A stretch of 64,000 nucleotides of DNA, taken from positions 8,965,702 through 9,029,701 of the forward strand of contig NW_022098030.1 in assembly GCF_002288925.2 (NCBI RefSeq), read 5' to 3'. Numbering within the stretch: position 1 is the stretch's first letter; the number at the start of each line of letters is the position of its first letter. The stretch is from Delphinapterus leucas (lineage: Eukaryota; Chordata; Mammalia; Artiodactyla; Monodontidae). The position numbers and the translations under genes are program-made. Of this stretch, positions 45,230 to 57,316 are shown piece after piece. Under the pieces are notes generated by a model. It saw only the letters and a program-made list of their open reading frames with translations. It did no database searches and was not told where the DNA came from.

Positions 45230-46724
45230 GTAACCCTCAGGGCACTACCAAAACAATACAGAACTGCTGGCAACTACTTAGATGCCTAAGGCTGCTATTT
45301 AAGTGGGGGAGGAAGGAGCCTTGCTGGGAATTTTAAAGGAAATCCTAGAGAACTACATGACTAGGGAACTTTGAAAATCTCCAACAGAACACATTCCGGA
45401 GTACTGAAAGGATGTACACATGTCTAGGAGAGACCTAGGACAGAAGAAGGAGGCAACTGCTCACCTATGGTTGATACTGAGGCCTGCACAATCGTTGTGA
45501 AAAGCTAAGACTGTCCTGTAAAATGTGAGAAGTTTGAGGTGAACCTTCTTACACAGAACCCTTTGGGAAAGGGTGGAAAACATACAGGTAAGGCATTTAA
45601 AGAAAACTGACTGATGACTGACAGAACATTATACTGACCTAGGTGTGGCCTCTAGAAAGCAGGCTTAAAAATAAAAACAAGAATTTAAAAACAAAAAGCT
45701 AGTAGAAAACTCAGTGTCTACATACCAGAGGAAATACAGAAGCAAAAGAATTAGTCCAGGAAGGTTGCTAAACAATAGGCAGCAACACGGAAAAAAAAAA
45801 AAAAAAAGCAACAATAAGAAGTGCTAGAGAGTGGAGAAATTTCATACCAGAGTTGATACATTTCTAAAATGCCCAGTTTCAATCAAAACTTATGAGACAT
45901 GCAAAAAAAAAGGAAAGTATGCCACAGCAATGGGGGGAAGCAGCCAAAAGAAAATGTCCCAGAGGGAAGCTCAGATATCAGAATTAGCAGACAAAGACTA
46001 TTATAAGCTATTATAACCATGTTTTAGATTTTTTTTTAAAGAAATGCCTAAAGCATGAAAGGAACATAGGATCATGACATCTTGTCAAAATAGAGAATAT
46101 CAATATCAAAAAACAGTCCTAAAAATTATTTTAAAAGACCAAATAGAAATTCCAGAGTAGCAAGTACAATAACTGAAAAGTTCACTGGAGAGGCTCAACA
46201 AAACATTCAAACTTGTAGAAAAAGAATCTTTGAATTTGAAGAGAGGTCAATTTAGACTTTTCAGTCTGAGGAACAGAATCAAAGAATAATCAGTAAAAAT
46301 GTACCAAGCCTCAGCAATCTATGGGTTACCACCAAATATACAAATATACACCTGATGAGAATCCCAGGTGAAGACAAAAAAAGTAGAAAAAACATTTGAA
46401 AAAATAATAGCTAAAGAGCTCACAAATTTGATGAAAAATATTAGTCTACTCATTCAATAAGTGTGAAAAAATAAAAGAGATACACACTTACACAGGTCTT
46501 AGGCAAACTGGCAAAAGTCAAAGACGAAGGGAGAATCTTGAAAGCAGCAAGAAAATAATGAATTATCACATACAATGTACCCTCAGTAAGATTAATAGCT
46601 CACTCCTCATCAGAAACCTTTGAACCAAGAGGAAAATGGGATAACATCTTCATAGTTTTGAAAGAAAAATTGTCAATCAAGAATTCAATATGCAGAAAAA
46701 TTCTTCTTCAAAAATGAAGCAGAT

Positions 46725-47022
46725 GGGCTTCCCTAGTGGCGCAGTGGTTGAGAATCTGCTTGCCAATGCAGGGGACACAGGTTTGAGGCCTGGTCTGGGA
46801 AGACTCCACATGCCGTGGAGCAACTGGCCCCGTGAGCCACAATTACTGAGCCTGCACGTCTGTAGCCTGTGCTCTTGCAACAACAGAGACTGCGATAGTC
46901 AGAGGCCCGCACACCGCGATGAAGACTGGCCCCCACTTGCCACAACTAGAGAAAGCCCATGCACGGAAACGAAGACCCAACACAGCCATAAATAAATAAA
47001 TTAATAAATTAATTAAATTAAA
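46725..47022 (+). mobile_element. Long CHR-like SINE with imperfect TSD
   Basis: Shares the head GGGCTTCCCTAGTGGCGCAG and tRNA-like part with the other SINEs but is about 100 bp longer. Its 3' part reads ATGAAGACTGGCCCCCACTT, GCCACAACTAGAGAAAGCCC and ACGAAGACCCAACACAGCCA, then an AATAAATA-type tail. I associate this longer form with an older CHR subfamily. The B box is degraded (GGTTTGAGGCCTGG). Target-site duplications AAAAATGAAGCAGAT (46710) and AAAAATAAAGCAGAA (47023) match at 13 of 15. Older than the short copies. Confidence 0.85.
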
Positions 47023-47641
47023 AAAAATAAAGCAGAAATTAAATCACTCTCATATAAGCAAAAACAGAGTATTCACTGCTAGCAAATGGGCCCTATAAGA
47101 AATATTAAAGGGAGTCCTTCAGGCTGAAACAAAAGGGCATTTAGATGCTAATTCAAATCCAGACAAACAAATAGAGTACCTGTAAGAGTAACTGCATAAG
47201 TATTATAACAATCAGGATAAATATATTTCTCATTGTATCTATTTTCTTCTATTTTAAAAGATAATTGCACAGTTATAAAACATTTTTTAACATCTTTATT
47301 GGAGTATAATTGCTTTACAATGGTGTGTGAGTTTCTGCTTTATAACAAAGTGAATCAGCTATACATATACATATATCCCCATATCTGCTCCATCTTATGT
47401 CTCCCTCCCACCCTCCCTATCCCACCCTTGTAGGTGATCACAAAGCACCAGGCTGATCTCCCTGTGCTGGCAGCTTCCCACTAGCTATATAATTTACATT
47501 TGGTAGTGTATATATGTCCACGCCACTTTCTCACTTCGTCCCAGCTTACCCTTCCCACTCCCCGAGTCCTCAGGTCCATTCTCTATGTCTGCATCTTTAT
47601 TACTGTCCTGCCCTTAGGTTCTTCAGAAACTTTTTTTTTTT

Positions 47642-50600
47642 TTAAGATTCCACATATATCTGGTAGCATATGGTACTTTTCTCTTTCTCACTTACTTCCC
47701 TCTGTATGACAGACTCTAGGTCCATCCACCTCACTACAAATAACTGAATTTCATTTCTTTTTATGTCTGAGTAATACTCCACTGCATATATGTGCCACAT
47801 CTTCTTTACCCATTCATCTGTAAATGGACACTTAGGTTGCTTGCATGTCCTGGCTATTGTAAAGAGAGCTGCAATGAACATTGTGGTACATGACCCTTTT
47901 TGAATTATGGTTTTCTCAGGGAATATGGCCAGGAGTAAGATTGCTGAGTCATATGGTAATTCTATTTTTAGTTTTTAAAGGAACCTCCATACTGTTCTCC
48001 ATAGTGGCTGTATCAACTTACATTCCCACCAACAGTGCAAAAGGGTTCCCTTTTCTCCACACCCTCTCCAGCATTTATTGTTTGTAGGTCTTTTGAAGAT
48101 GGCCATTATGACCACTGTGAGGTGATACCTCATTGTAGTTTTGATTTTCATTTCTCTAATTAGTGACGTTCGGCATCTTTTCATGTGCTTTTTGGCCATC
48201 TGTATGTCTGCTTTGGAGAACTATTTAGGTCTTCTGCCCATTTTTGGATTGGGTTGTTTGTTTTCTTGTTATTGAGCTGCATGTAAATTTTGGAGATTAA
48301 TCCTTTGTCAGTTGCTTCATTTGCAAATATTTCCTCCCATTCTGAGGGGTGTCTTTTTGTCTTGTTTATATGTTCCTTTGCTATGCAAAAGCTTTTAAGT
48401 TTCATTAGCTCCCACTTGTTTATTTTTATTTCCATTTCTCTAGGAAGTGGGTCAAAAAGGATCTTGCTGTGATATACGTCACAGAGTGTTCTGCCTATGT
48501 TTTCCTCTAAGAGTTATATAGTGTCTGGCCTTACATTTAGATCTTTAATCCATTTGGAGGTTTTTTTGTGTATGCTGTTAGGGAGTGTTCTGATTGCATT
48601 CTTTTAAATATAGCTGTCCTGTTTCCTCAGCACCACTTATTGAAGAGACTGTCTTTTCTCCATTGTATATTCTTGCCTCCTTTGTCAAAAATAAGGTGAC
48701 CATATGTGCGTGGGTTTATCTCTGGGATTTCTATCCTGTTCCATTGATCTATATTTGTTTTTGTGCCAGTACCATACTGTCTTGATTACTGTAGCTTTCT
48801 AGTATAGTCTGAAGCCAGGGAGCCTGATTCCTCCAGCTCCGCTTTTCTTTCTCAAGACTACTTTGGCTATTTGGGGTCTTTTCTGTTTCCATACAAATTA
48901 TGAAATTTTTTGTTCTGTGAAAAATGCCATTGGTAGTTTGATAGGGATTTTATTGAATCTGTAGATTGCTTTGGTTAGTATAGTCATTTTCAAAATGTTG
49001 ATTCTCCCAATCGAAGAACATGATATATCTCTCCGTCTGTTTGTATTACCTTTAATGTCTTTCATCACTGTCTTAGTTTTGTGCATACAGGTCTCTTGTC
49101 TCCTTAGGTGGGTTTACTCCTATGTATTTTATTCTTTTTGTTGCAATGGTAAATGGGAGTGCTTCCTTAATTTCTCTTTCAGATTTTTCATAATTAGTGT
49201 ATAGGAAGGGAAGAGACTTCCATGCATAAAACTTGTATCCTGCTACTTTACCAAATTCATTCATTAGCTCTAGTAGTTTTCTGGTAGCATATTTAATATT
49301 CTCTATGTATAGTATCATATCATCTGCAAACAGTGACAGCTTTACTTCTTTTCAATTTGGATTCCTTTTATACCTTTTTGTTCTCTGATTGCTGTGGCTA
49401 AAACTTCCAAAACTGTGTTGAATAATAGTGGTGAGAGTGGACAACCTTGTCTTGTTCCTGATCTTAGAGGAAACGGATTCAGTTTTTCACCATTGAGAAC
49501 GATGTTGGCTGTGGGTTTGTCATATATGGCCTTTATTATGTTGAGGTAAGTTCCCTCTATGCCTACTTTCTGGAGGGTTTTTATCAAAAATGGGTGTTGA
49601 ATTTTATCGAAAGTTTTTCTGCATCTACTGAGATAATCATATGGTTTTTCTCCTTCAATTTGTTAATATGTTATATCACATTGATTGATTTGTGTATATT
49701 GAAGAATCCTTGCATTCCTGGGATAAATCCCACTTGATCATGGTGTATGATCTTTTTAATGTGCTGCTGGATTCTGTTTGCTAGTATTTTGTTGAGGATT
49801 TTTGCATCTATGTTCATCAGGGATATTGGCCTGTAATTTACTTTCTTTGTGACATCTTTGTCTCATTTTGGTATCACAGTGAAGGTGGCCTCATAGAATG
49901 AGTTTGGGAGTGTTCCTCCCTCTGCTATATTTTGGGAAGAGTTTGAGAAGGATAGGTGTTAGCTCTTCTCTAAATGTTTGATAAAATTCGCCTGTGAAGC
50001 CATCTGGTCCTGGGCTTTTGTTTGTTGGAAAATTTTTAATCCAGTCTCAATTTCAGTGCTTGTGATTGGTCTGTTTATATTTTCTATTTCTTCCTGGTTC
50101 AGTCTTGGAAGGTTGTGCTTTTCTAAAAATTTGTCCATTTCTTCCAGGTTGTTCATTTTATTGGCATAGAGTTGCTTGCAGTAATCTCTCATGATCTTTT
50201 GTATCACTGAAGTGTCAGTTGTTACTTCTCCACTTTCATTTCTAATTCTATTGATTTGAGTCTTCTCCCTTTTTTTCTTGATGAGTCTGGCTAATAGTTT
50301 ATCAATTTTGTTTATCTTCTCAAAGAAACAGCTTTTACATTTATTGATCTTTGTTATTGTTTCCTTCATTTCTTTTTCATTTATTTCTGATCTGATCCTT
50401 ATGATTTCTTTCCTTCTGCTAACTTTGGGGTTTTTTTATTCTTCTTTCTCTAACTGTTGTAGGTGTAAGGTTAGGTTGTCTATTTGAGATGTTCCTTGTT
50501 TCTTGAGGTAGGATAGTACTGCTATAAACTTGCCTATTAGAACTGCTTTGCTGCATCCCACAGGTTTTGGGTCATCGTGTTTTCACTGTCATTTTTTTCT

Positions 50601-51600
50601 AGGTATTTTTTGATTTCCTCTTTGATTTCTTGGTTATTTAATAGTGTATTTTTTAGCCTCCATGTGTTTGTATTTTTTACAGATCTTTTCCTGTAATTGA
50701 TATCTAGTCTCATAGTGTTGTGGTCGGAAAAGATACTTGATATAATTTCAATTTTCTTAAATTTACCATGGCTTGATTTGTGACCCAAGATATGATCTAT
50801 CCTGGAGAATGTTCCATGAGCACTTGAGAAGAAAGTGTATTCTGGTGTTTTTGGATGGAATGTCCTATAAAAATTAAGTCCATCTTTTTTTATTTGTCAC
50901 TTAAAGCCTGTGTTTCCTTATTTATTTTCATTTCTGTCCATTGGTGAAAGTGGGATGTTCAAGTCCCCTACTATGATTGTGTTACTGTCAATTTCCCCTT
51001 TTATGGCTGTTCAGATTTGCCTTATGTATTGAGGTGCTCCTATGTTGGGTGCATAAATATTTGCAATTGTTACATCTTCTGGGATTAATCTCTTAATCAT
51101 TATGTGGTGTCCTTCTTTGTCTCTTGTAATAGACTTTATTTTAAAGCCTATTTTGTCTGATATGGGAATTGCTACTCCCACTTTCTTTTTTTTTGCAGTA
51201 TGTGGGCCTCTCACTGTTTTGGCCTCTCCCATTGCGGAGCACAGGCTCCGGACGTGCAGGCTCAGCGTCCATGGCTCACGGGCCTAGCCTCACCACGGCA
51301 TGTGGGATCTTCCTGGACCGGGGCATGAACCCGTGTCCCCTGCATCGGCAGGCAGACTCTCAACCACTGCGCCACCAGGGAAGCCCCCACTTTCTTTTGA
51401 TATTTATTTGCATGGCATATCTTTTTCCACCCCCTCACTTTCAGCCTGTATGTGTCCCTAGGTCTGAAGTGGGACTCTTGTAGGCAGCATATATACGGGT
51501 CTTGTTTTTGCATCCATTAAGCCAGTCTATGTCTTTTGGTTGGAGCATTTAATCCATTTACATTTAAGGTAATTATCGATATGTATATTCCTATGACCAT
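47642..51600 (-). pseudogene. L1 ORF2 pseudogene (endonuclease-RT)
   Basis: The start ATG is at 51600 (then VIGIYISIITLNVNGLNAPT). A stop interrupts it near 51510 (RLA-stop-WMQKQ). Domains: apurinic-type endonuclease 51600-50600, including YICCLQESHFR and the SDHNTMRLD block near 50720; reverse transcriptase about 50370-49000, including [15 protein letters not shown] near 49470 and an intact FADD catalytic motif at 49316-49330; C-terminal zone with HCWWECK near 48040 and WMDLESVI near 47715. A SINE splits the endonuclease at 51190-51385. Reading shifts frame repeatedly between 49900 and 47640, so no functional enzyme can be made. Intact ORF2 performs target-primed reverse transcription. Confidence 0.9.
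51190..51385 (-). mobile_element. CHR-type SINE in L1, perfect 13-bp TSD
   Basis: Same orientation as its host L1. On minus it starts GGGCTTCCCTGGTGGCGCAG, with B-box-like GGTTCATGCCCCG, and a short A tail. Target-site duplication CCCACTTTCTTTT at 51177-51189 and 51386-51398, perfect. It interrupts the ORF2 endonuclease domain. Confidence 0.95.
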
Positions 51601-51649
51601 TTTCTTACTAACTGTTTTGGTTTTGTTATTGTAGGTCTTTTCCTTCTCT

Positions 51650-52521
51650 TGTGTTTCCTGCCTAGAGAAGTTCCCTTAGTATTTGTTGTAAAGCTGGTTT
51701 GGTGGTGCTGAATTCTCTTAGCTTTTGCTTGTCTATAAAGGTTTTAATTTCCTTGTCGAATATGAATGAGATCCTTGCTGGGTAATGTAATCTTGGTTGT
51801 AGGTTTTCCCCTTTCATCACTTTAAATATGTCCTGCCACTCCCTTCTGGCTTGCAGAGTTTCTGCTGAAAGATCAGCTGTTATCCTTATGGGGATTCCCT
51901 TGTATGTTATTTGTTCTTCTTCCCTTGCTGCTTTTAATATTTTTTCTTTGTATTTAATTTTTGATAGTTTGATTAATATGTGTCTTGTCGTGTTTCTCCT
52001 TGGATTTATCCTGTATGGGACTCTCTGTTCTTCCTGGACTTGACTATTTCCTTTCCCATATTAGGGAAGTTTTCAACTATAATTTCTTCAAATATTTTCT
52101 CAGTCCCCTTTTTCTCTTCTTCTTCTGCGACCCCTATAATTCGAATGTTCGTGCATTTAATATTGTCCCAGAGGTCTCTGAGACTGTCCTCAATTCTTTT
52201 AACTCTTTTTTCTTTATTCTGCTCTGTGGTAGTTATTTCCACTAGTTTATCTTCCAGGTCACTTATCTGTTATTCTTCCTCAGTTATTCTGCTATTGATT
52301 CCTTCTAGAGAATTTTTAATTTTATTTATTGTGCTGTTCATCATTGTTTGTTTGCTCTTTAGTTTTTCTAGGTCCTTGTCAAAGGTTTCTTCTATTTTCT
52401 CCATTCTATTTCCAAGATTTTGGATCATCTTTACCATCGTTACTCTGAATTCTTTTTCAGGTAGGTTGTCTCTTTCCTCTTCATTTGTTTGGTCTGATGG
52501 GTTTTCTCCTTGCTCCTTCAT
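51650..52521 (-). pseudogene. L1 ORF1 pseudogene (RNA-binding protein)
   Basis: Starts at 52521 with MKEQGENPSDQTNEEERD. The first ~80 residues are rich in charged heptad-like segments (NRMEKIEETFDKDLEKLKSK), fitting the ORF1p coiled coil, and end at a stop near 52270 (RITEEE). A second frame (52242-52006) continues with the RRM-side LRDLWDNIKCTNIRIIGV and ENFPNMGKEI. The C-terminal domain follows in further frames to about 51650. ORF1p normally trimerises and coats L1 RNA; this copy is frameshifted. Confidence 0.85.
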
Positions 52522-53505
52522 ATGCTGTGTGTTTCTCTGTCTTCTCTTTTTGCTTAACTTACTGGGTTTGGGGTGTCCTTTTCACAGGCTGCAGGTTCAC
52601 AGTTGCTGTTGTTTTTGTTGTCCGCCCCCAGTGGCTAAGGTTGGTTCAGTGGGTTGTGTAGGCTTCCTGGTGGAGGGGACTGGTACCAGTTTTCTGGTGG
52701 GTGAGGCTGGACCTTGTCTTTCTGGTGGGCAGGACCACATCCGAAGGTGTGTTTTGGGGTGTTGTGACTTTATTATGAGTTGAGGCAGCCTCTCTGCTAA
52801 TGGGTGGTGTTGTGTTCCTTTCTTGCTAGTTGTTTGGCATGGGGTGTCCCACAGTGTAGCTTGCTGGTCATTGAGTGGAGCTAGATCTTAGCGTTAAGAT
52901 GGAGATCTCTGGGACAGCTTTTGCTGTTTGCTATTACATGGAGCCAGGAGGTCTCTCGTGGACCAAGGTGCTGGACTCGGCTCTCCCACCTCAGAGTTTC
53001 AGGCCTGACACCCAGCCGGATCACCAAGACCCTGTCAGCCACATGGCTCAGAAGAAAAGAGAGAAAAACAGAAAGAAAGAAAGAAAAAATAAAATAAAAA
53101 AGTTATTAAAATAAAAAATTGTTAAAAATAAAAAAAATTAAAAAGTAATAAAAAATGCAAGGAAGAAAGAAGAGAGCAACCAAACCAAAAAGCAAATCCA
53201 CCAATGATAACAAGTGCTAAAAACTATACTAGGAAAAGAAAAAAAGCGGACAGACAGAACCCTAGGACAAATGGTAAAGGCAAAGCTATACAGACAAAAT
53301 CACACAAAGAATCATATACATACACACGTTCAAAAAGAGAGAAAGAAGAAAATATATATTTCTTTTGGGAAGTCTGAGGTTTTCTGCTAGCGTTCAGTAT
53401 GTGTTCTGTTGGAGTTGTTCCACATGTAGATGTATTTCTGATACATAGGAAGTGAAGGAAGGTGATCTCCACGTCTTACTCCTCCACCATCTTGAAGGTA
53501 TCCCT
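52522..53505 (-). promoter_or_regulatory. L1 5' UTR, internal promoter region
   Basis: About 985 bp between the 5' boundary and the ORF1 start. It is richer in GC in the 52560-53040 part (for example TGTCCGCCCCCAGTGGCTAA at 52620 on plus) and purine/A-rich at 53050-53160 on plus. Mammalian L1s carry an internal RNA polymerase II promoter in this region. Present activity cannot be judged from sequence. Confidence 0.7.
53484..53505 (-). promoter_or_regulatory. YY1-like site at L1 +12 and transcription start
   Basis: Reading minus from 53505 as +1, CAAGATGGTGG begins at +12. Human L1 has a YY1 site (CAAGATGGCC) at essentially this position, which fixes accurate initiation at +1. The agreement in distance supports 53505 as a true 5' end. 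YY1 binding in this species is inferred. Confidence 0.65.
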
Positions 53506-53517
53506 AAAACATTTTTT

Positions 53518-54153
53518 GATGGATTTATAACTTTTAATGATGCAATTCATTTGAACATTGTACAATGTGGGAAGGACGAATTACAGCTAAATTTTTCTGT
53601 AGTATTGAATATATGTTAGTATTAATCCAAACTAGATTAAAGGTGCTAATTATCTTCCCCAAGGCAACAAGAAACCAAAAAAAAAAACACTTAAAAAAGA
53701 AACACCTAATACATTTCAAAGATACACTGGAAAATATCTATTTAATACAAACAAAGCAAGAATTGAGAAATAGAGAGGTGAAAACACAGAAGACATGCAG
53801 AAAATAAATATCAAATGGCAGTGGCTATACTAGTATCAGGCAAAATAGCCATTAAGACAAAAATTTTTGTATGAAAAGAGGGATATTTTATAATGATCAC
53901 AGGGTCTTTCCATCAGGAAAATACTCTGTTAAAAACATATATGCATCTAACAACAGAGCACCCCAAAATATAAAGCAAAACCAATTAATTGATGTGAGAA
54001 ATGGACAATTAAACAATAAAAACTTCAAAGCCTCAGTTTCAGTATTTTATAAAAATACAGTTAAGAAATAAATGAAAACCTGAACATTATAAATCAACTA
54101 ACCCTAACAGACTACTTATGCTCCACCCAAGAATATGAGAATACACATTCTTC
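53518..54153 (+). mobile_element. Ancient L1 host segment between the two big L1s
   Basis: Holds the host L1's ORF1-ORF2 linker (TAGTATTAATCCAAACTAGA at 53614) and the start of its ORF2 endonuclease (AACAACAGAGCACCCCAAAA near 53948; ACACATTCTTCAAG near 54143). It is the loop of the inverted L1 pair. Confidence 0.75.
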
Positions 54154-54219
54154 AAGACCATATGGAGCAGCTCTACCCACCACCAGTCACTCCTATCAGG
54201 AAACTTGAACAAGCCTCTT

Positions 54220-54267
54220 AGATAGCCTCATCCACCAGAGGGCAGATAGCCTCATCCACCAAAAGGC
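54220..54267 (+). repeat. 24-bp tandem duplication in L1 5' UTR
   Basis: AGATAGCCTCATCCACC plus AGAGGGC, then AGATAGCCTCATCCACC plus AAAAGGC: two units of 24 bp differing at two bases. Confidence 0.92.
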
Positions 54268-54449
54268 ACATAGCAGAAGCAAGAAGAACTACAATCCTGC
54301 AGCCTGTGGAACAAAAACCACATTCACAGAAAGACAGACAAGATAAAAAGGCAGAGGGCTATGTACCAGACGAAGGAACAAGATAAAACCCCAGAAAACA
54401 ACTAAATGAACTGGAGATAGGCAACCATCCAGGAAAACAATTCGGAATA

Positions 54450-55305
54450 ATGATAGCGAAGATGACCTCGGAAAAAGAATAGAGGCAAAGATCGAGAAGA
54501 TGCAAGAAATATTTAACAAACATCTACAAGAATTAAAGAACAAACAAACAGAGATGAACAATACAATAACAAATGAAAACTACACTAGAAGGAATCAATA
54601 GCAGAATAACTGAGGCAGAAGAACAGAGAAGTAACCTGGAAGACAGAATGGTGGAATTCACTGCTGTGGTACAGAATAAAGAAAAAAGAATGAAAAGAAA
54701 AGAAGACAGCCTAAGACCTCAGGGACAACATTAAACGCAACAACATTCACATTGTAGGGGTCCCAGGAGGAGAAGAGAGACACAAAGGACCAGAGAAAAT
54801 ATTTCATGAGGTTATAGTTGAAAACTTCCCTAACATGGGAAAGGAAATAGACACTCAAGTCCAGGAAGTGCAGAGAGTCCCATACAGTATAAAGCCAAGG
54901 AGAAACACACTGAGACACATAGTAATCAAACTGGCAAAAATGAAAGACAAAGAAAAATTATTCAAAGCAGCAAGGGAAAAACAACAAATAACATACAAAA
55001 GAACTCTCATAAGGTTAACAGCTGATTTCTCAGCAGAAACTCTACAAGCCAGAAGGGAGTGGTGTGATATACTTAAAGTGATGAAAGGGAAGACCCTACA
55101 ACCAAGATTACTCTACCCATCAAGGATCTCATTCAGATTCGATGGAGACATCAAAAGCTTTACAAACAAGCAAAAAGCTAAGAGGATTCAGAAGCACCAA
55201 ACCAGCTCTACAACAAATGCTAAACGAACTTCTCTAAGTGGGAAACACAAGAGAAAAAAAGGACCTACAGAAACAAGGACAAAACAATTAAGAAAATGGT
55301 CATAG
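54450..55305 (+). pseudogene. L1 ORF1 pseudogene (RNA-binding protein)
   Basis: N-terminal coiled-coil part (KIEKMQEIFNKHLQELKNKQ frame near 54490) is broken by frameshifts near 54580 and 54720. The last 156 codons are open (54835-55305): MGKEIDTQVQEVQRVPYS, the basic RNA-binding stretch YKRTLIRLTADFSAETLQAR near 55000, and WCDILKVMKGKTLQPRLLYP near 55065. It ends at the stop 55303-55305, which overlaps the ORF2 ATG at 55296. The C-terminal domain is well preserved but the protein as a whole is not made. Confidence 0.88.
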
Positions 55306-55711
55306 GAACATACATATCAATAATTACCTTAAATGTGAATGGATTAAATGCTCCAACCAAAAGACACAGGTTTGCTGAATGGATACAAAAACAACACCCA
55401 TATATATGCTGTCTACAAGAGACCCACTTCAGACCTAGGGACACATTCAGACTGAAACTGCGGGGATGGAAAAAGATATTCCATGCAAATGGAAATCAAA
55501 GGAAAGCTAGAGTAGGAACTCTCATACCAGACAAAATGGACTTTAGAACAAAGACTATTACAAGAGGCAAAGAAGGACACTACATAATGATCAAGAGACC
55601 AATCACAGAAGAAGCTATAACAATTATAAATACATATGCACCCCAGATAGGAGCACCTCAATACATAAAACAACTGCTAACAGCTCTAAACGAGGAAATC
55701 GACAGTAATAC

Positions 55712-56591
55712 AATAATAGTGGGCCATCACCAAAAAATCTACAAACAATAAATACTGGAGATGGTGTGGAGAAAAGTGAACCCTGTTGCAATGTTGGTGG
55801 GAATGTAAATTGATACAGCCACTATGGAGAACAGTATGCAGGTTCCTTAATAAACTAAAAATAGAACTACCATACGACCCAGCAATCCCACTACTGGGCA
55901 TATACCCTGAGAAAACCATAGTTCAAAAAGAGTCATGTACCAAAATGTTCATTGCAGCTCTATTTACAATAGCCAGGACATGGAAGCAACCTAAGTGTCC
56001 ATCAACAGATGAATGGATAAAGAAGATGTGGCACATATATACAATGGAATATTACTCAGCCATAAAAAGAAATGAAATTGAGTTATTTGTCATGAGGTGG
56101 ATGGACCTAGAGTCTGTCATACAGAGTGAAGTAAGTCGGAAAGAGAAAAGCAAACACCATATGCTAACACATATATATGGAATCTAAGCAAAAAAAAAAA
56201 AAAGGTCATGAAGAACCGAGGGGCAAGACGGGAATAAAAACACAGACCCACTAGAGAATGGACTTGAGGATATGTGGAGGGGGAAGGGTAAGCAGTGACA
56301 AAGTGAGAGAGTGGCATGGACATATATACACTACCAAACATAAAATAGATAGCTAGTGGGAAGCAGCCACATAGCACACGAAGATCAGCTCAGTGCTCTG
56401 TGACCACCTAGATGGGTGGAATAGGGAGGGTGGGAGGGAGGGAGATGCAAGAGGGAAGAGATATAGGAACATACGTATATGTATAACTGATTCCTTTTGT
56501 TATAAAGCAGAAACTAACACACAACTGTAAAGCAATTATACGCCAATAAACATGTTAAAAAATAAATAATAATAAAAATAATAATAGTGGG
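55712..56591 (+). repeat. 12-bp target-site duplication of nested L1 fragment
   Basis: AATAATAGTGGG at 55712-55723 and 56580-56591, identical. ORF2 reads through once one copy and the insert are removed. Confidence 0.93.
55724..56579 (+). mobile_element. 5'-truncated L1 fragment inside L1 ORF2
   Basis: 856 bp: ORF2 C-terminus (open frame 55786-56187: [58 protein letters not shown]) and a full 3' UTR ending in ATAAACATGTTAAAAAATAA. The first codons before WWECK are out of frame. The 3' UTR matches the reverse complement of the minus-strand L1's 3' end (47289-47480), so both belong to the same younger subfamily, while the host copy is of another one. It splits the host L1's endonuclease. Confidence 0.93.
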
Positions 56592-57316
56592 GGATTTTAA
56601 CACCTCACTTACACCAGTGGACAGATCATCTAAAATGAAAATAAGGAAACAGAAGCATTAAATGACAACACGGACCAAATAGATTTAATTGGTATTTATA
56701 GGACATTCCATCCAAAAGAGCAGATTACACTTTCTTCTCAAGTGCGCACGGAATATTCTCCAGGATAGATCACATCTTGGGTGACAAATCAAGCCTCAGT
56801 AAATTTAAGAAAACTGAAATCATATCAAGCATCTTGTCTGACCACAACGCTATGAGATTAGAAATGAATTACAGGGGAAAAAATGAAATAAACACAAACA
56901 AATGGAGGCTAAACAATACGTTACTAAATAACCAAGGGATCACTGCAGAAATCATAGAGGAAATCAAAAAATACCTAGATACAAATGACAATGAAAACAC
57001 GATGATCCAAAACCTATGGGATGCAGCAAAAGCAGTTCTAAGAGGGAAGTTCATAGCTACACAAGCCTACCTAAAGAAACAAGAAAAATCTCAAATAAAC
57101 AATCTAACCTTACAACTAAAGGCACTAGAGAAAGAACAAACAAAACCCAAACCTGGCAGAAGGAAAGAAATCATAAAGATCAGAGCAGAAATAAATGAAA
57201 TAGAAACAAAGAAAACAATAGCAAAGATCAATAAAACTAAAAGCTGGTTCTTTGAGAAGATAAACAATACTCATAAACCATTAGCCAGACTCATCAATAA
57301 AAATAGGGGAGAGAGA

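Larger units (their letters stand above)
47289..53505 (-). mobile_element. Full-length L1 LINE, antisense (about 6.2 kb)
   Basis: Order on the minus strand: 5' UTR 53505-52522, ORF1 remnant 52521 to about 51650, ORF2 remnant 51600 to about 47642, and 3' UTR to 47289 with AATAAA at 47295-47300 (read on minus) and a short A tail. Length after removing the 196-bp SINE at 51190-51385 is about 6.0 kb, as expected for a complete mammalian L1. A perfect 12-bp target-site duplication flanks it. The 5' end carries a YY1-like motif at the canonical distance. Several frameshifts and stops make it inactive. The 3' UTR type (ACTAACACACAACTGT-like) equals that of the L1 fragment at 55724. Confidence 0.93.
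47277..53517 (-). repeat. 12-bp target-site duplication of the minus-strand L1
   Basis: AAAACATTTTTT occurs at 47277-47288 and again at 53506-53517, exactly bracketing the L1. On the L1 sense strand the A-rich half merges with the short poly(A), as is usual for L1. Confidence 0.9.

Noticed and set aside
51980..52783. 267-codon plus-strand open frame, the longest in the window
   Set aside because: It is the antisense shadow of L1 ORF1 and its 5' UTR; leucine/serine/phenylalanine-rich composition is typical of antisense reads of the lysine/glutamate-rich ORF1.
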